Below are positions 50,519 through 60,373 of a stretch of DNA of 64,000 nucleotides, one piece after another; within the stretch, counting starts at the first letter, position 1, and the number at the start of each line of letters is the position of its first letter. The translations under genes were made by a program, and so were the position numbers. The notes beneath the pieces were generated by a model that saw only the letters and a list, made by a program, of their open reading frames with translations, searched no databases and was not told the DNA's origin. The DNA comes from an endosymbiont of Escarpia spicata (GTDB taxonomy: Bacteria > Pseudomonadota > Gammaproteobacteria > Chromatiales > Chromatiaceae), in NCBI GenBank assembly GCA_003349915.1, contig QFXE01000007.1:1-64000 (forward strand), in the 5' to 3' direction.

Positions 50519-50751
50519 TTGAAGAACCTCTGTAATGTTAGTAAAACAGCCCACTCAAACAGTAGACTAACGTTCTGATTGTAGTTTTTTGCGTACGGAT
50601 TAGCAAAAAAATTGGCCTGTCAACTTTACCGACCGGACAAATGAAGTTTACAGGCACATATTCGAAAAGAATACTTTATTAATCATGGAGTTATCGACAT
50701 TCTGGTAACACGAAAACCGCATGAGTTTCTCTGCAGGTTTGGGAAAAATCT

Positions 50752-51813
50752 CTAGTCGGCCAGAACCACCCTACCCTTCCCAAGCTTCTTCGCCCGATAC
50801 ATGGATTTATCACACCGGCTAAGAAAATCATTTGCGGATTCCCCCAACCTGAACGATGCAACACCCAATGAGGCAGAGACATCCACCAGCGTCTCACCAG
50901 TGCTCGGGCGCTTAAGAATCAGCTTTTTGATATTTTTCCGTAGATTTTCCGCCAGGCTAAAGGCGCTTGATATACTCGTTTCCGGGAGCAGGAGCGCAAA
51001 CTCATCCCCCCCAATACGGGCACTGCTATCACTCCCCTTGGTATGAGTTTTCAGAAGTTTCCCAATTGCGTTCAGTACCTTGTCGCCCACGAGATGCCCA
51101 TGTGTATCATTGATCTCTTTGAACTGATCCAGATCCACCAGTATCAGCGAAAAGTTAGCTGCCTGTCGGCGCTCTGTTTCAGCAATCAAATGATTCAGTG
51201 TTTGATCAAAACCCCGACGGTTAAAGACACCCGTCAGCACATCGACGTATGCCTCTTGCTTGGCAGACTCCAACTCATTCTTGAGTTTGTCCATCTCATC
51301 GGAAGAGGTCGTCAACTGGCTCTCCAACCGTTTGCTCTCCATCGCCAGAGCACGAGTATCCGACATGATGTTAGTCACGACAGAAAGCACATCTTCAGCC
51401 TTCTGACTCTCGGCTAAACAGTTGATGTACCGTTCGAGTTTTTCATTTGAGATAGCGGCTTTGCCTGCAATGTCCACCAGCACACCGATAGTCTGGGCGA
51501 CAATGGCAAGCAGTTCCTCTCTTAGATCGTCCAGGACCACTTCATCACAACTGTAGAGGAAACGCCGGAAGAGTTTATCCGCACCCTCTTGTGACCAATC
51601 TCCCTGACCCTCCAGAAAGCTGTCGAGCTTCTCCTTCAAACGGGCATCTCTTCCCGCCATATAATTGTAGAAGAGGGAGAAGTTAACAGGGTTTGTGGGA
51701 AGCTGATGTTTGGCGAGCAAAGGGATGGTCAAGCGAAAAAGCTCACCTGCCTGATCCGGTGTATCGGGGTGAAACAGCGCCGGGCTGGCACTTTCCTCTT
51801 TCTGTTCTTTCAT
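50752..51813 (-). CDS. GGDEF-domain diguanylate cyclase
   Basis: A 353-residue soluble protein with an N-terminal helical region of about 190 residues and a C-terminal GGDEF domain. The active site is ARIGGDEFALLLP, and the helix DLDQFKEINDTHGHLVGD carries the metal-binding Asp. The usual RxxD inhibitory site reads KGSD, so product inhibition may be weakened. The N-terminal part (GELFRLTIPLLAKHQLPTNPVNFSLFYNYMAG) resembles input regions of some cytoplasmic cyclases and senses an unknown signal. The start at 51813 is an ATG; the frame extends to a TTG at 51846. Confidence 0.9.
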   Translation of the reverse strand: MKEQKEESASPALFHPDTPDQAGELFRLTIPLLAKHQLPTNPVNFSLFYNYMAGRDARLKEKLDSFLEGQGDWSQEGADKLFRRFLYSCDEVVLDDLREELLAIVAQTIGVLVDIAGKAAISNEKLERYINCLAESQKAEDVLSVVTNIMSDTRALAMESKRLESQLTTSSDEMDKLKNELESAKQEAYVDVLTGVFNRRGFDQTLNHLIAETERRQAANFSLILVDLDQFKEINDTHGHLVGDKVLNAIGKLLKTHTKGSDSSARIGGDEFALLLPETSISSAFSLAENLRKNIKKLILKRPSTGETLVDVSASLGVASFRLGESANDFLSRCDKSMYRAKKLGKGRVVLAD

Positions 51814-51942
51814 ACGATATAGTTTAGCTAAATGGAGAGAAATCAACCGACTTTAAAATACCATTATTAATGATTCAGGTTAAGAAGCAATGCTCTCGTA
51901 TTTCATGCGTTCGGTAGGTTTCAGATGGGTCATCCAGGCAAG

Positions 51943-53022
51943 CTATCCACTTGTCAGTTTGTGTCCATGCTTGTCAATAATACGGTCGATCTCCTTTCTG
52001 GCATAGCGGCACAAACTGGCTTGAGCGTCACGTGATGCCGCCCTGCCTTCCTCTAAATTACCGATGATAATAATATTCTCATCGTTAAGTGTATTTGCGG
52101 GTTTCGTGTAGTTAAAGCTTCCGGCAATGATGACGCTGTCATCGAGAACCATCAGCTTGTGGTGCAGCTTTCCGAGTCGCCCGGGACTCCAACCCCGCCC
52201 CTTTCGCGCCAGATAGACTTCGGCACCACTCTCGGCAAGTCCCTTGCTCGCAGCCCAGTGCTGATTGCCCTGCCCTGCATCAAAGACGCCTCTGATCGGA
52301 ATCCCCCCCAACCGGCGTGCAATCATGGCATCATCAATACCCGAGGACTTGGAGAAGGTGAAAATCGCAAAATCGATCCGCTCTCGCGCCTTCAGCATCT
52401 GCTTCATGATCTCCATCTCGGGGCCGTGATCGGGCGCGAACAGGACCTTGACCCTGATACCCGACACATCGACCTCCTTCGGCGCTTTACGGCTTTTGAA
52501 GTGACGTTTCCCAAAGGCACCACTCCAGATCTCACGGAATTCGACGGCATACTCCCTGGCGACTTTCTCATCCTGGATAGTAACAAGATGATTCAGGTTT
52601 TTTTGGGTACCGGTAGGGGTGAAGTTGGTGGAGCCTGTGAGTACAGCACTGCGATCCCGAACTACAAATTTCTGATGGAATATCCTGGGGTTATAGTCGA
52701 GTTTTGCATTGATGCCAGCGCGATGAAGGGCGTTTAGCATCGAACGGTTCTGCTCTTTTTTACCACACCGGACAAACACATCGTCAAGATCTTCGCGCTC
52801 GATGAGATAGTCCCCCTCGAGCACGAGCCTGACGCTGACCCCATTCTGCGCAGCGTTAACCAAAGCCCGGGCTATCGGTTCAGACTCAAGTTCCTGAATG
52901 GCTACATCGAGCCTTTTTTGTGCCTGCTCGATAAACTCCACTATGGGAGATTCGAGATCATCCGGGCCGCCCAGTTCTTGCGGCCCCATATAGAGGCGGA
53001 GATCACCCAACTCAAGTGGCAT
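51943..53022 (-). CDS. Phospholipase D-like domain protein
   Basis: A 359-residue protein with two HxKxxxxD motifs, HQKFVVRD and HHKLMVLD, each followed by a GSxNFT or GSFNYT signature, the two halves of a PLD active site. No signal peptide or membrane segment is seen, which speaks against a cardiolipin synthase and for a cytoplasmic nuclease or phosphodiesterase such as Nuc-type enzymes. An N-terminal stretch (ESPIVEFIEQAQKRLDVAIQEL) begins the first domain. No partner gene is obvious. Confidence 0.85.
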   Translation of the reverse strand: MPLELGDLRLYMGPQELGGPDDLESPIVEFIEQAQKRLDVAIQELESEPIARALVNAAQNGVSVRLVLEGDYLIEREDLDDVFVRCGKKEQNRSMLNALHRAGINAKLDYNPRIFHQKFVVRDRSAVLTGSTNFTPTGTQKNLNHLVTIQDEKVAREYAVEFREIWSGAFGKRHFKSRKAPKEVDVSGIRVKVLFAPDHGPEMEIMKQMLKARERIDFAIFTFSKSSGIDDAMIARRLGGIPIRGVFDAGQGNQHWAASKGLAESGAEVYLARKGRGWSPGRLGKLHHKLMVLDDSVIIAGSFNYTKPANTLNDENIIIIGNLEEGRAASRDAQASLCRYARKEIDRIIDKHGHKLTSG

Positions 53023-53171
53023 TTACCTGACTCCTTTCAGTAATCATGAACCAGACATCCAGGGTACCAGAATAAGGAATTATTCTATTTTTAGCACTTA
53101 ATCCTATAACCTGCCAGCACTCATTCAAGGAGATATCGACAGGCTCAAAGCGAGCCACACCTTCAGGCAAT

Positions 53172-53203
53172 AAAAAAGGCAGAACCGTCAGGTCCTGCCT
53201 TTT
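53172..53203 (-). terminator. Rho-independent terminator of the cold-shock gene
   Basis: AAAAGGCAG and ACC pair with GGT and CTGCCTTTT around a GTCA loop, with one mismatch. Read on the minus strand it ends in a run of six T residues and lies about 75 bp after the cold-shock stop codon. Confidence 0.75.
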
Positions 53204-53276
53204 CCAGTCATCAACTCCCAAAAGGGAACGAGACCTGCATTGCGTTCAATGCAATGCCAAATCGCAGCTCAACAAC

Positions 53277-53483
53277 TTAGAGCGGTACGATGTTCTCTGC
53301 CTGGGGACCTTTCTGACCCTGGGTAACAGTGAACTCGACCTTCTGGCCTTCAACCAGAGTTTTGAAACCCGAGCCGGTGATGGCGCTGAAGTGTGCGAAC
53401 ACATCGGGGCCGGATTCCTGCTCGATAAAACCAAAACCTTTAGATTCGTTGAACCATTTAACGGTACCGGTGGTAGTAGACAT
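53277..53483 (-). CDS. Cold-shock domain protein (CspA family)
   Basis: A 68-residue cold-shock protein: [14 protein letters not shown] and VFAHFSAI hold the two RNA-binding motifs. The start at 53483 is placed by AGGA seven bases upstream; a second ATG two codons earlier is too close to that site. A long intergenic region upstream may hold the long 5' leader common in cold-shock mRNAs. Confidence 0.95.
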   Translation of the reverse strand: MSTTTGTVKWFNESKGFGFIEQESGPDVFAHFSAITGSGFKTLVEGQKVEFTVTQGQKGPQAENIVPL

Positions 53484-53936
53484 AATCATATCCTATTAAA
53501 TCAAGAGTAACTGAAGCCTTTTGACAGGCCGTTTAACTGGAAGCTTTGCTATTACTTATGAAAAAACAGGACGAGGTACTAAAGACTGTCATCGAAAAAG
53601 CGTGCATAAACATAAATATAAGACGTACTTTCAGGTACCTCAGATTATATATAGCTTTTCCCCATAGTCAACGGGTATTACCAAAAAACATAGGCGCTCA
53701 ACTTCATGGACCCTAATTGGGCAAGCGCGGGGCATCCTTACCCGCTTCCGGGACTTAATGGCGAAAGACCGGAGGAGAGCACCGCTCAAACCCTCTGAAG
53801 CGGCATTTCAGATTAGGACACTGGGAACCAGGGAGGTCAAATCCCAAAACAAAAAAGGCACAAACTGTATTCCTGATGTGATGGCACTTCAGCCAGCATA
53901 AGGATAGTCTATCCTGTCAACATGGAGGTATCCGAC
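53484..53936. other. Divergent intergenic region with a possible structured RNA
   Basis: About 450 bp between the cold-shock gene and the GH13 gene. The part 53590-53670 is AT-rich and likely holds the cold-shock promoter and leader. The part 53712-53817 can fold into a multi-branched structure (separate entry). A small inverted repeat AGGATAG T CTATCCT (53901-53915) lies just before the ribosome site of the GH13 gene. Confidence 0.4.
53712..53817 (+). ncRNA. Candidate structured leader RNA upstream of the GH13 gene
   Basis: A closing helix CCTAAT (53712-53717) / ATTAGG (53812-53817) encloses a hairpin AAGCG-GG / CC-CGCTT (723-747 of this kilobase, i.e. 53723-53747) and another, CCGCT (53782-53786) / AGCGG (53799-53803). 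A CTGG-GAA-CCAG hairpin follows at about 53821. It does not match any riboswitch family I can recall. Base pairing was judged by eye only. Confidence 0.25.
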
Positions 53937-55868
53937 ATGCCTATTCAGCCTCAGGTGGAACAGAGTCTGGCGGAGATCGTTTTTGCCGACCTTATCAACA
54001 AACGCAATTACTACCCCTCTCCCACCGCCTGGGAGAATGAACTACTCTACTTTCTCTTTGTTGACCGTTTCTCCGACGGAAAGGAGTTCGGGAACTTCTC
54101 CAACATTGAGGGCGATCCGGTAACCCGGGACGAAAATCGCTCCACACCGCTTTTCAAGCTCCAACATGACGCTTTCAGGGCAGATTGGGATCGATGGTTT
54201 CAGGATGGTCGCGGCTGGTGCGGTGGTTCCATCTCCGGCCTGAAGGACAAACTGGGATATCTCAAGCGCCTCGGCATCAGCGCCGTCTGGCTGAGTCCGG
54301 TCTTCAAGCAGGTAACGGACAGTGACGACTACCACGGCTACGGCATTCAAAACTTTCTCGACGTGGATCCCCACTATGGAACCCGCGAGCAACTAAAAGC
54401 GTTCGTGGCGGCAGCCCATGAGACCGGTATCCGGGTGATTCTCGACATCATCCTCAATCATGCCGGGGATGTCTTTACCTACCGGGATAATCATACCTAT
54501 TTCTATCACCAGGGGAGACGCTGGCCGGTTCAGGGTTACCGGAAAAGGCAGGGCGATCCCGGCAGTGTCCCATTCGAACATATGGAAACCCATCCCGACG
54601 CATGGCCGGACAGTGCCGTCTGGCCCAGCGAATTCCACTCCCCTGAAAGCTGGGCTGCACAGGGGCAAATCCGGAATTGGGATGCCTACCCTGAGTACCT
54701 GGACGGCGACTTCTTCAGCCTGAAGGAGCTTAATCATGGCCGGGCCAACAAAGATCCGGCAATCGCCTGGGACGTTCAGCGTCGTATCCGGGAATTTCAC
54801 CACTCCCCAACCCTGGAACAACTCTGCAAGGTCTACCAGTTCTGGATCGCTTATGCCGATATCGACGGCTTCCGCCTGGATACCGTAAAACACATGGAGC
54901 CTGGCGCTGTGCGCTACTTCGCCAACGTTATCCACGAGTTCGCCCAGTCCCTCGGCAAGGAGAACTTCTACATCATCGGAGAGATCACCGGCGGGCGTGG
55001 CCACGCAGTGAATCTGGTCAATACAACCGGCATCGATGCCGCCTTGGGCATTAACGACATCCCGGACAAACTGGAATACCTGGCCAAAGGCTACCGCAGT
55101 CCGGGCAACCCTGATACCGACGAACATGAAGGCTACTTCGACCTGTTCCGCAACAGCCTTCTGGACGACAAACACACGCACCAATGGTACGCGAAGCACA
55201 TCGTCACCATGTTCGATGACCACGATCAGGTGGGCACCAAGCATAAGTATCGCTTCTGTGGAGACCACCCGGAGAGTTACCGTTACCTTCCCCTGGCGCT
55301 GGGGTTGAATCTCACCACGGCGGGGATCCCCTGCATCTACTACGGCACCGAGCAGAACTTTAATGGTTCCGATCCGCGCAAAGAGCAGGACGCCTACAGT
55401 GACGCCTTCCTGAGGGAGTGCATGTTTGGTGGCCCCTTCGGTTCGTTTCAGAGCACCGGCAAGCACTTCTTCAAAGAAAACCATGAAACCTATCAGTTCA
55501 TCCAACGCCTGAGTGAAACCCGAAAAAAACACATCGCTCTGCGCCGTGGCCGTCAATACCTGCGGCAGGTTTCGCAGGATGGAGAGCACTTCTACTACCC
55601 TGAACTTGTGGGTGAACAACTGAAATGGGTCGTGGCCTGGTCACGCATGTTCGCAAGCAGCGAATGCCTCTGCGCCATCAACACTGCGGACAAGGATTTG
55701 GAAGTTTGGGTTACCCTTGACCATCCCACCCATCAAGCAGCCGGAGAGCTCACCTGCCTAGTCTCCACCGATTCGAGGCTGCAAGGACAGAAGACTCCGG
55801 TTCAGGCACGCAATGGATCCGCCATTCATGTTCGCGTGCCGGCTTTCGGCTTTATTGTCTTTGGGTAA
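53937..55868 (+). CDS. Alpha-amylase family (GH13) glycoside hydrolase
   Basis: A 643-residue cytoplasmic enzyme (no signal peptide). The four GH13 regions are present: DIILNHAG (region I), GFRLDTVKHM with the nucleophile Asp, GEITGG with the acid/base Glu, and FDDHDQ (region IV) with the transition-state Asp. It has the TIM barrel and a C-terminal beta domain ending AFGFIVFG. It resembles GH13 enzymes of unknown or sucrose-hydrolase-like specificity; the substrate cannot be read. The start at 53937 has GGAGG upstream; an ATG at 53922 would place that site within the gene. Confidence 0.9.
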   Translation: MPIQPQVEQSLAEIVFADLINKRNYYPSPTAWENELLYFLFVDRFSDGKEFGNFSNIEGDPVTRDENRSTPLFKLQHDAFRADWDRWFQDGRGWCGGSISGLKDKLGYLKRLGISAVWLSPVFKQVTDSDDYHGYGIQNFLDVDPHYGTREQLKAFVAAAHETGIRVILDIILNHAGDVFTYRDNHTYFYHQGRRWPVQGYRKRQGDPGSVPFEHMETHPDAWPDSAVWPSEFHSPESWAAQGQIRNWDAYPEYLDGDFFSLKELNHGRANKDPAIAWDVQRRIREFHHSPTLEQLCKVYQFWIAYADIDGFRLDTVKHMEPGAVRYFANVIHEFAQSLGKENFYIIGEITGGRGHAVNLVNTTGIDAALGINDIPDKLEYLAKGYRSPGNPDTDEHEGYFDLFRNSLLDDKHTHQWYAKHIVTMFDDHDQVGTKHKYRFCGDHPESYRYLPLALGLNLTTAGIPCIYYGTEQNFNGSDPRKEQDAYSDAFLRECMFGGPFGSFQSTGKHFFKENHETYQFIQRLSETRKKHIALRRGRQYLRQVSQDGEHFYYPELVGEQLKWVVAWSRMFASSECLCAINTADKDLEVWVTLDHPTHQAAGELTCLVSTDSRLQGQKTPVQARNGSAIHVRVPAFGFIVFG

Positions 55869-56186
55869 TAAATGAAACGTTAAATTGAGGATTAATACGG
55901 CTGCGCCGGCCACCATGGCCGGACTCATCCCCGTCTATTCCCGCTTCATCGCCGGTGAATCCAGCTCTTTTTGCATTGCTCCAAAACCTAAACAAAACAC
56001 CTTTCAAAGAATTTCTTTTTCCACTCTCTGTCACCTGACTGAAGCTCACATCTAACTTCAATCCAGTTGATCATTGGGTATTACTCCCCATATAAGTTGT
56101 AGGCTTGCAGTGCAAAAATGAGCGCTATTACGATAGCCCGCGCCATTATTCCGCGTGGAAATAGTCTTTATTTACACGGACTGAGC
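55869..56186. other. Intergenic with a hairpin
   Basis: A strong hairpin CCGGCCA / TGGCCGG (55906-55922) follows the GH13 gene but lacks a T run. No gene or other motif is evident before the response-regulator gene. Confidence 0.4.
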
Positions 56187-57587
56187 ATGACCCGAAAATG
56201 CGTTCTCATCGTGGACGATTCCCGCACTGCCAGGGAAGTCCTGAAAAAAAAGCTGATCACGTACGATGTTGATATCGACAGCGTTGAATCTGCCGGCACC
56301 GCCGTTGATTATTTGGTAAAAAAACTTCCCGATGCCATTTTCATGGATTTCGAAATGCCGGGGATGGATGGCTACCAGACCTTGAGAGTGCTCAAGTCGA
56401 ATGCCAGAACATCGAAAATCCCTGTAATGATGTACACCTCCCGAGAGGAGGGACTGACAGTCAGCCAGGCACGCGCCCTTGGTGCAGTTGGTGTGTTACC
56501 GAAACTGATGGGGAAAGAAGAGGTGCAAAGCGCAATGGAGCAACTCAATTTGCTCACAGCGCACGAGTCCACGGAAGTGGTACTGGATCACGTGGAAGAT
56601 TTCGATGTAGAGAGCAACGCCACGTATGAAGTCTCTGTAGGCGGCACAGGGTTGGTGGAGTCGGTCAATAGTGTTGAGTCAGTCCGAAACCATGATCAGA
56701 CAAGGAAGAGAATAGCGCGGATGCTGGCACATCAACATCGGTTGATTAATCAGGAATTCCAGGTCACATCGCAAGAGACCCAGCAAAACCTGTTACAGCG
56801 TTTTGATGATGTCGATGGGAAATTATCGGAAGCCAGACTCACGCTGGATAAAAAAGCTGGCCGGCTTTCGAATGGAGGATTATTGGTACTGCTGCTGTTT
56901 TTCGGTGCGCTGCTCTATTGGACCATCGGCAAGGAGAGCAATCTGGAGCAGAAAAAATATGCCGGCCAACTGGCTGCGCTTGAACAGGAGCGAGGGAGAC
57001 TTGCCAATCAGGTGAACATGCTTGAGCAGTTGACTGTCAAGCAAGAGAGTCTTGTGTCCCAGCAGGCATTGCCATTGAATGCGGAGAATACACAGGATAA
57101 TAAATCGCTTGTGCATGCACTGGAGTGGGCGATGAACCGTGAGGGTACATTTGCATATAATCACGTACCCTTTGGTGATAAGCGGGTTTCCTGGCTTTCA
57201 CAGGTGCTGGATCATCTGTCCGCAGCTGGATTTCGGGGAACCTTTTCGTTGAGAGCGCATATGGGTAATTTTTGCCTGCAAAGAGGTGATCAGGAGTTAC
57301 TGCATTTGGCAGATGCCGGGACAAAGATGAGCGAGTGTATTTTTTCTCGTGATATATCGGCAACTGATGGGGTGCAAACCATTGTACAGACCATTGGGTT
57401 TAGCAATTATCTGGATACTGCTCCGTCCTTGGTGGATGGCGCTATAGAGGTGGAGGTTGGCCTCTCAGGATATGATGATCCAGTGGCGCCTTACACAAAT
57501 CCATACCTGGTGGAAAACGCGGGGGTGTGGAATAAGGTGGCTGCACAGAACCAGCATATATCGGTAACACTAACCCAGTTTCAGTGA
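56187..57587 (+). CDS. Response regulator with transmembrane segment and large C-terminal domain
   Basis: A 466-residue protein. Residues 1-125 form a receiver domain with acid pair Asp10/Asp11, phosphoacceptor Asp54 (FMDFEMPGMDG), Thr in MYTSREE and Lys in LPKL. A linker leads to one hydrophobic helix at about 229-248 (LLVLLLFFGALLYW), then a coiled coil (AALEQERGRLANQVNMLEQL) and an unrecognised C-terminal domain of about 160 residues, which by topology would be periplasmic. Membrane-bound receiver proteins of this layout are rare. Frame also extends to 56118, but the MTRKCVLIVDD start fits the domain boundary. Confidence 0.78.
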   Translation: MTRKCVLIVDDSRTAREVLKKKLITYDVDIDSVESAGTAVDYLVKKLPDAIFMDFEMPGMDGYQTLRVLKSNARTSKIPVMMYTSREEGLTVSQARALGAVGVLPKLMGKEEVQSAMEQLNLLTAHESTEVVLDHVEDFDVESNATYEVSVGGTGLVESVNSVESVRNHDQTRKRIARMLAHQHRLINQEFQVTSQETQQNLLQRFDDVDGKLSEARLTLDKKAGRLSNGGLLVLLLFFGALLYWTIGKESNLEQKKYAGQLAALEQERGRLANQVNMLEQLTVKQESLVSQQALPLNAENTQDNKSLVHALEWAMNREGTFAYNHVPFGDKRVSWLSQVLDHLSAAGFRGTFSLRAHMGNFCLQRGDQELLHLADAGTKMSECIFSRDISATDGVQTIVQTIGFSNYLDTAPSLVDGAIEVEVGLSGYDDPVAPYTNPYLVENAGVWNKVAAQNQHISVTLTQFQ

Positions 57588-57640
57588 ACTGCGATTGGGA
57601 TTGTTAGAAATTCTGTGCCTTTTCAACTGCCGGATTGATT

Positions 57641-57676
57641 CAAAAAAAAACGCCGACTGACGCCGGCGTTAAAAAA
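57641..57676. terminator. Bidirectional terminator between convergent genes
   Basis: AACGCCG (57649-57655) pairs with CGGCGTT (57664-57670), flanked by A runs on the left and on the right. Works for the response-regulator gene and for the copper-receptor gene on the opposite strand. Confidence 0.7.
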
Positions 57677-57695
57677 GTGCAGACAACAATTTCCG

Positions 57696-59957
57696 CTAGA
57701 ACGTGACGTTCACTCCAGCATAGAGCGAACGCCCCATGCCCGGAACCGGGACTCCCCAAGGAACGTCGGTTCCGGTCATGGTCTTGCCCTCACCGAGATA
57801 GGCACCGCCCAGCGGATGATTGTAGAACTTGTCGAGAATGTTCTCGATGCCGAAATCAAAACGGACCTGTTTCCACTGGTAGTTGCTCCGCAGGTGGAAC
57901 AGGCCATACCCCTTAGTCGGAATTTCATTTCTGACCTGTGAGATGCGGGTCTTCTCATCCACCAGCTCAAGCTCGATAATATTGGTCAAGCTGCCTGTAC
58001 GATGCTCTACTGCCAGCTGAGCATTCAGCGGCATGATGTTATAGAGGTTGTCACCGGTAGTCTTGTTCTTGCCACGGACGTAATTCAACATGCCAGTTGC
58101 GCTGAAATCACCGTACTGGGTGTTTTCCGCCAGCACCTGTTGGCCGGAGATATCCACGCCATACATGTGTGCGGATTGATTGACAAACTGGAGGTAAACG
58201 AAGGCGTCGGTAGAAGTGTCGGCTGGGTCGATGCGACGGGCATCAATGTAATCATTGACGTAAGTGTAGTAGGGCGACAACGTCAGACCCCACTCCTCCT
58301 GGCCGGCATCATGCCAGTCGAAGGACGCGCTGACGGTATGGGCGGTTTCCGGCTCCAGATCGAGGTTGCCGACATAGCCATTTCCGTCACCGGTCATGTT
58401 GATCATGCGCATGGCCATACCGCCGGTCGACCAAGCGTAGCGCTCGTACAGATTGGGCGAACGGGTTTTCCGCGCATAGCCGAACTCGATGGTGCGGGTG
58501 GCATCCGGTGCGAAGCGAGCCAGCGCGGTCAGATCGATATTGTCGTCGGACTTCTTGCGGTCAGCAGCATTAAAGGCATCTGCATCAGCCCCGTACTTAT
58601 CCACGTTATATCCCTGCACCTCTCCCGTATCCATGTGGACTCTTTCATAGCGTACACCGAGTTGCGTCAACAACTGCGGATTCCATTGAGCTTCCCATTC
58701 GGAAAAGGCCGCCAACCGGTCGCGTTCGCCATTGTTGATGTTCCAGAAGGTATCCGGCCACATCCCTCTGCCGGACGGTTCCCACCAGTCATCCAACCGG
58801 TAATTCTGAGCTTCACCACCCACTCTGAGCAGATCACGCTCGGAAAGAACGATATTGGTCTTGATGACCAGGCCTGTGTTGTCTCCTTCGGTGTCCATGG
58901 GCATGCCTGCGGCGCAGCCCATCATTCCTCCGCTCGGCGTACACGGGATACCATCCAGGAGAGCCGTGGTTTTCGTATCGGAGCCATACCAGAAAAGCTT
59001 ATCATCGAAAAACTGCATCTTGTGACGCGTATGCTCACGATAGCCGCGCACATCCAAAGTACCCCAGTCAAATTCCCCTTCGTAGTGCAGATTGACTTGG
59101 TTGCTGTCGTTGCCGGTCATATCCATGCGCTGATTGGGCCAACCCTGGTAGGGGATATCCTGAACACCAAACTTTAATTCAAGCAGATGGTTTTCATGAC
59201 GCATCCCAAAGTCAAGTGAGTGATTGGTCGACTTGTACATGGTGGAACCGACCTCGTCGCCATCCAGCCATTCCCTGCCTGCGGCCGCAGGCCCTGCCGG
59301 CTTGAAGTCTTCGCCCGCCTTGTAGTCGTCCGCCTTGGTCGTCGACCCGCGATAGCTCACGCTAAATTTTTCGTTGGCGGCCGTCGCGGCGGCATTGCCG
59401 CTGATTGCATTGCCGTTGCTGCGAAAAGACATCCCGACTTCACCCTTGAATAGCGTGCCTTCGCCAGCCCAGGCGAACTCCGGAGCGGGGGAATCCACCA
59501 GGATCGTGCTACCGATGCTGTCACCACCCACACTGACCGGCGTGATACCGGCGAAGACCGTGGCGCTATCAACGCTGGTCGGATCGATATAGGAGAGCGG
59601 AGGGTTCATGTGGTTGCCGCAGGCTGAGATTAAATCCATGCCATCAACCTTGATGCGCAGACGGTCATCGGCCATGCCGCGAATGACGGGGAGACTGGAA
59701 ACGCCGCCCGCATTCTGGATGCTAACACCGGGAATGTTTTTCAGAAGGCTGGCGGTGTCCGAGGTGGCAGGGCGCAGGGTTTGTAGCGCTTTCGCGTCAA
59801 TATCCATGGCGTTCGGTAGCTGAGCATTGAGCGGCGACGACTCAGTGACCGTAATTGCTGGAAGCTGTACCTCCTCGGCGAATGCCGGGCCTTGGGCCGC
59901 GGCGGCAACCAACGTGATTAGTAGGGGGCGCCGATAGTGACGCATATACTGCTTCAT
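57696..59957 (-). CDS. TonB-dependent copper receptor (OprC/NosA-like)
   Basis: A 753-residue outer membrane receptor with signal peptide (LLITLVAAAAQGPAFA) and plug plus 22-strand barrel. The plug shows LRIKVDGMDLISACGNHMNPPLSYIDP-type sequence (split), the hallmark of OprC/NosA. The copper ligands known from OprC are present: C113-x3-M117 in CGNHM and H312-x-M314 in HKM. The Met-rich segment MAMRMINM is also typical. NosA feeds copper to nitrous oxide reductase. The start at 59957 has AAGGAG upstream; an earlier in-frame ATG at 60017 would add 20 residues. No TonB-ExbBD genes are adjacent. Confidence 0.92.
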   Translation of the reverse strand: MKQYMRHYRRPLLITLVAAAAQGPAFAEEVQLPAITVTESSPLNAQLPNAMDIDAKALQTLRPATSDTASLLKNIPGVSIQNAGGVSSLPVIRGMADDRLRIKVDGMDLISACGNHMNPPLSYIDPTSVDSATVFAGITPVSVGGDSIGSTILVDSPAPEFAWAGEGTLFKGEVGMSFRSNGNAISGNAAATAANEKFSVSYRGSTTKADDYKAGEDFKPAGPAAAGREWLDGDEVGSTMYKSTNHSLDFGMRHENHLLELKFGVQDIPYQGWPNQRMDMTGNDSNQVNLHYEGEFDWGTLDVRGYREHTRHKMQFFDDKLFWYGSDTKTTALLDGIPCTPSGGMMGCAAGMPMDTEGDNTGLVIKTNIVLSERDLLRVGGEAQNYRLDDWWEPSGRGMWPDTFWNINNGERDRLAAFSEWEAQWNPQLLTQLGVRYERVHMDTGEVQGYNVDKYGADADAFNAADRKKSDDNIDLTALARFAPDATRTIEFGYARKTRSPNLYERYAWSTGGMAMRMINMTGDGNGYVGNLDLEPETAHTVSASFDWHDAGQEEWGLTLSPYYTYVNDYIDARRIDPADTSTDAFVYLQFVNQSAHMYGVDISGQQVLAENTQYGDFSATGMLNYVRGKNKTTGDNLYNIMPLNAQLAVEHRTGSLTNIIELELVDEKTRISQVRNEIPTKGYGLFHLRSNYQWKQVRFDFGIENILDKFYNHPLGGAYLGEGKTMTGTDVPWGVPVPGMGRSLYAGVNVTF

Positions 59958-60373
59958 GGGAACTCCTTTTGATGGATTGTTTTTGTTTAGAACCAAATTC
60001 TTAATACGCATAGCCATACCAGCGCCTGAGCCAGGGGTGCGGATATTCGCGAGGTGCTTCGCTCCAGAAAATTAGTTGAAGCTTATATATCAAGACGAAC
60101 ACTCACTTACAATACAACTTGTTAATTTTTTTCGGCGTTCGACTACGTTAGGGTATTTTTTGTGTCATTTAACGCGGTTATGTGGGAAATGACGCATACT
60201 AACCAGCACTCCCAGGGACTCTCACTTCAGCTAACAGGATCAAATAAGAAATCACCAGGCTCATCTGTGGTGTCATTACACACACGTGATCGTGATTTGC
60301 GCATAGGATTTTCCTTCAGCGCGTATTTATTGTGGAGAGCTTTTAAAAAAGACTGGCGCTAATCTGGGGAGGT
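59958..60373. other. Intergenic upstream of the copper receptor
   Basis: About 400 bp, AT-rich in the middle (TTGTTAATTTTTTTCGG and AGGGTATTTTTTGTG). Likely holds the receptor promoter and possibly a copper-responsive operator, but I see no convincing repeat. No gene. Confidence 0.35.

Noticed and set aside
60162..60362. A 66-residue reading frame upstream of the copper receptor
   Set aside because: No ribosome site, no recognisable domain and random-looking composition.
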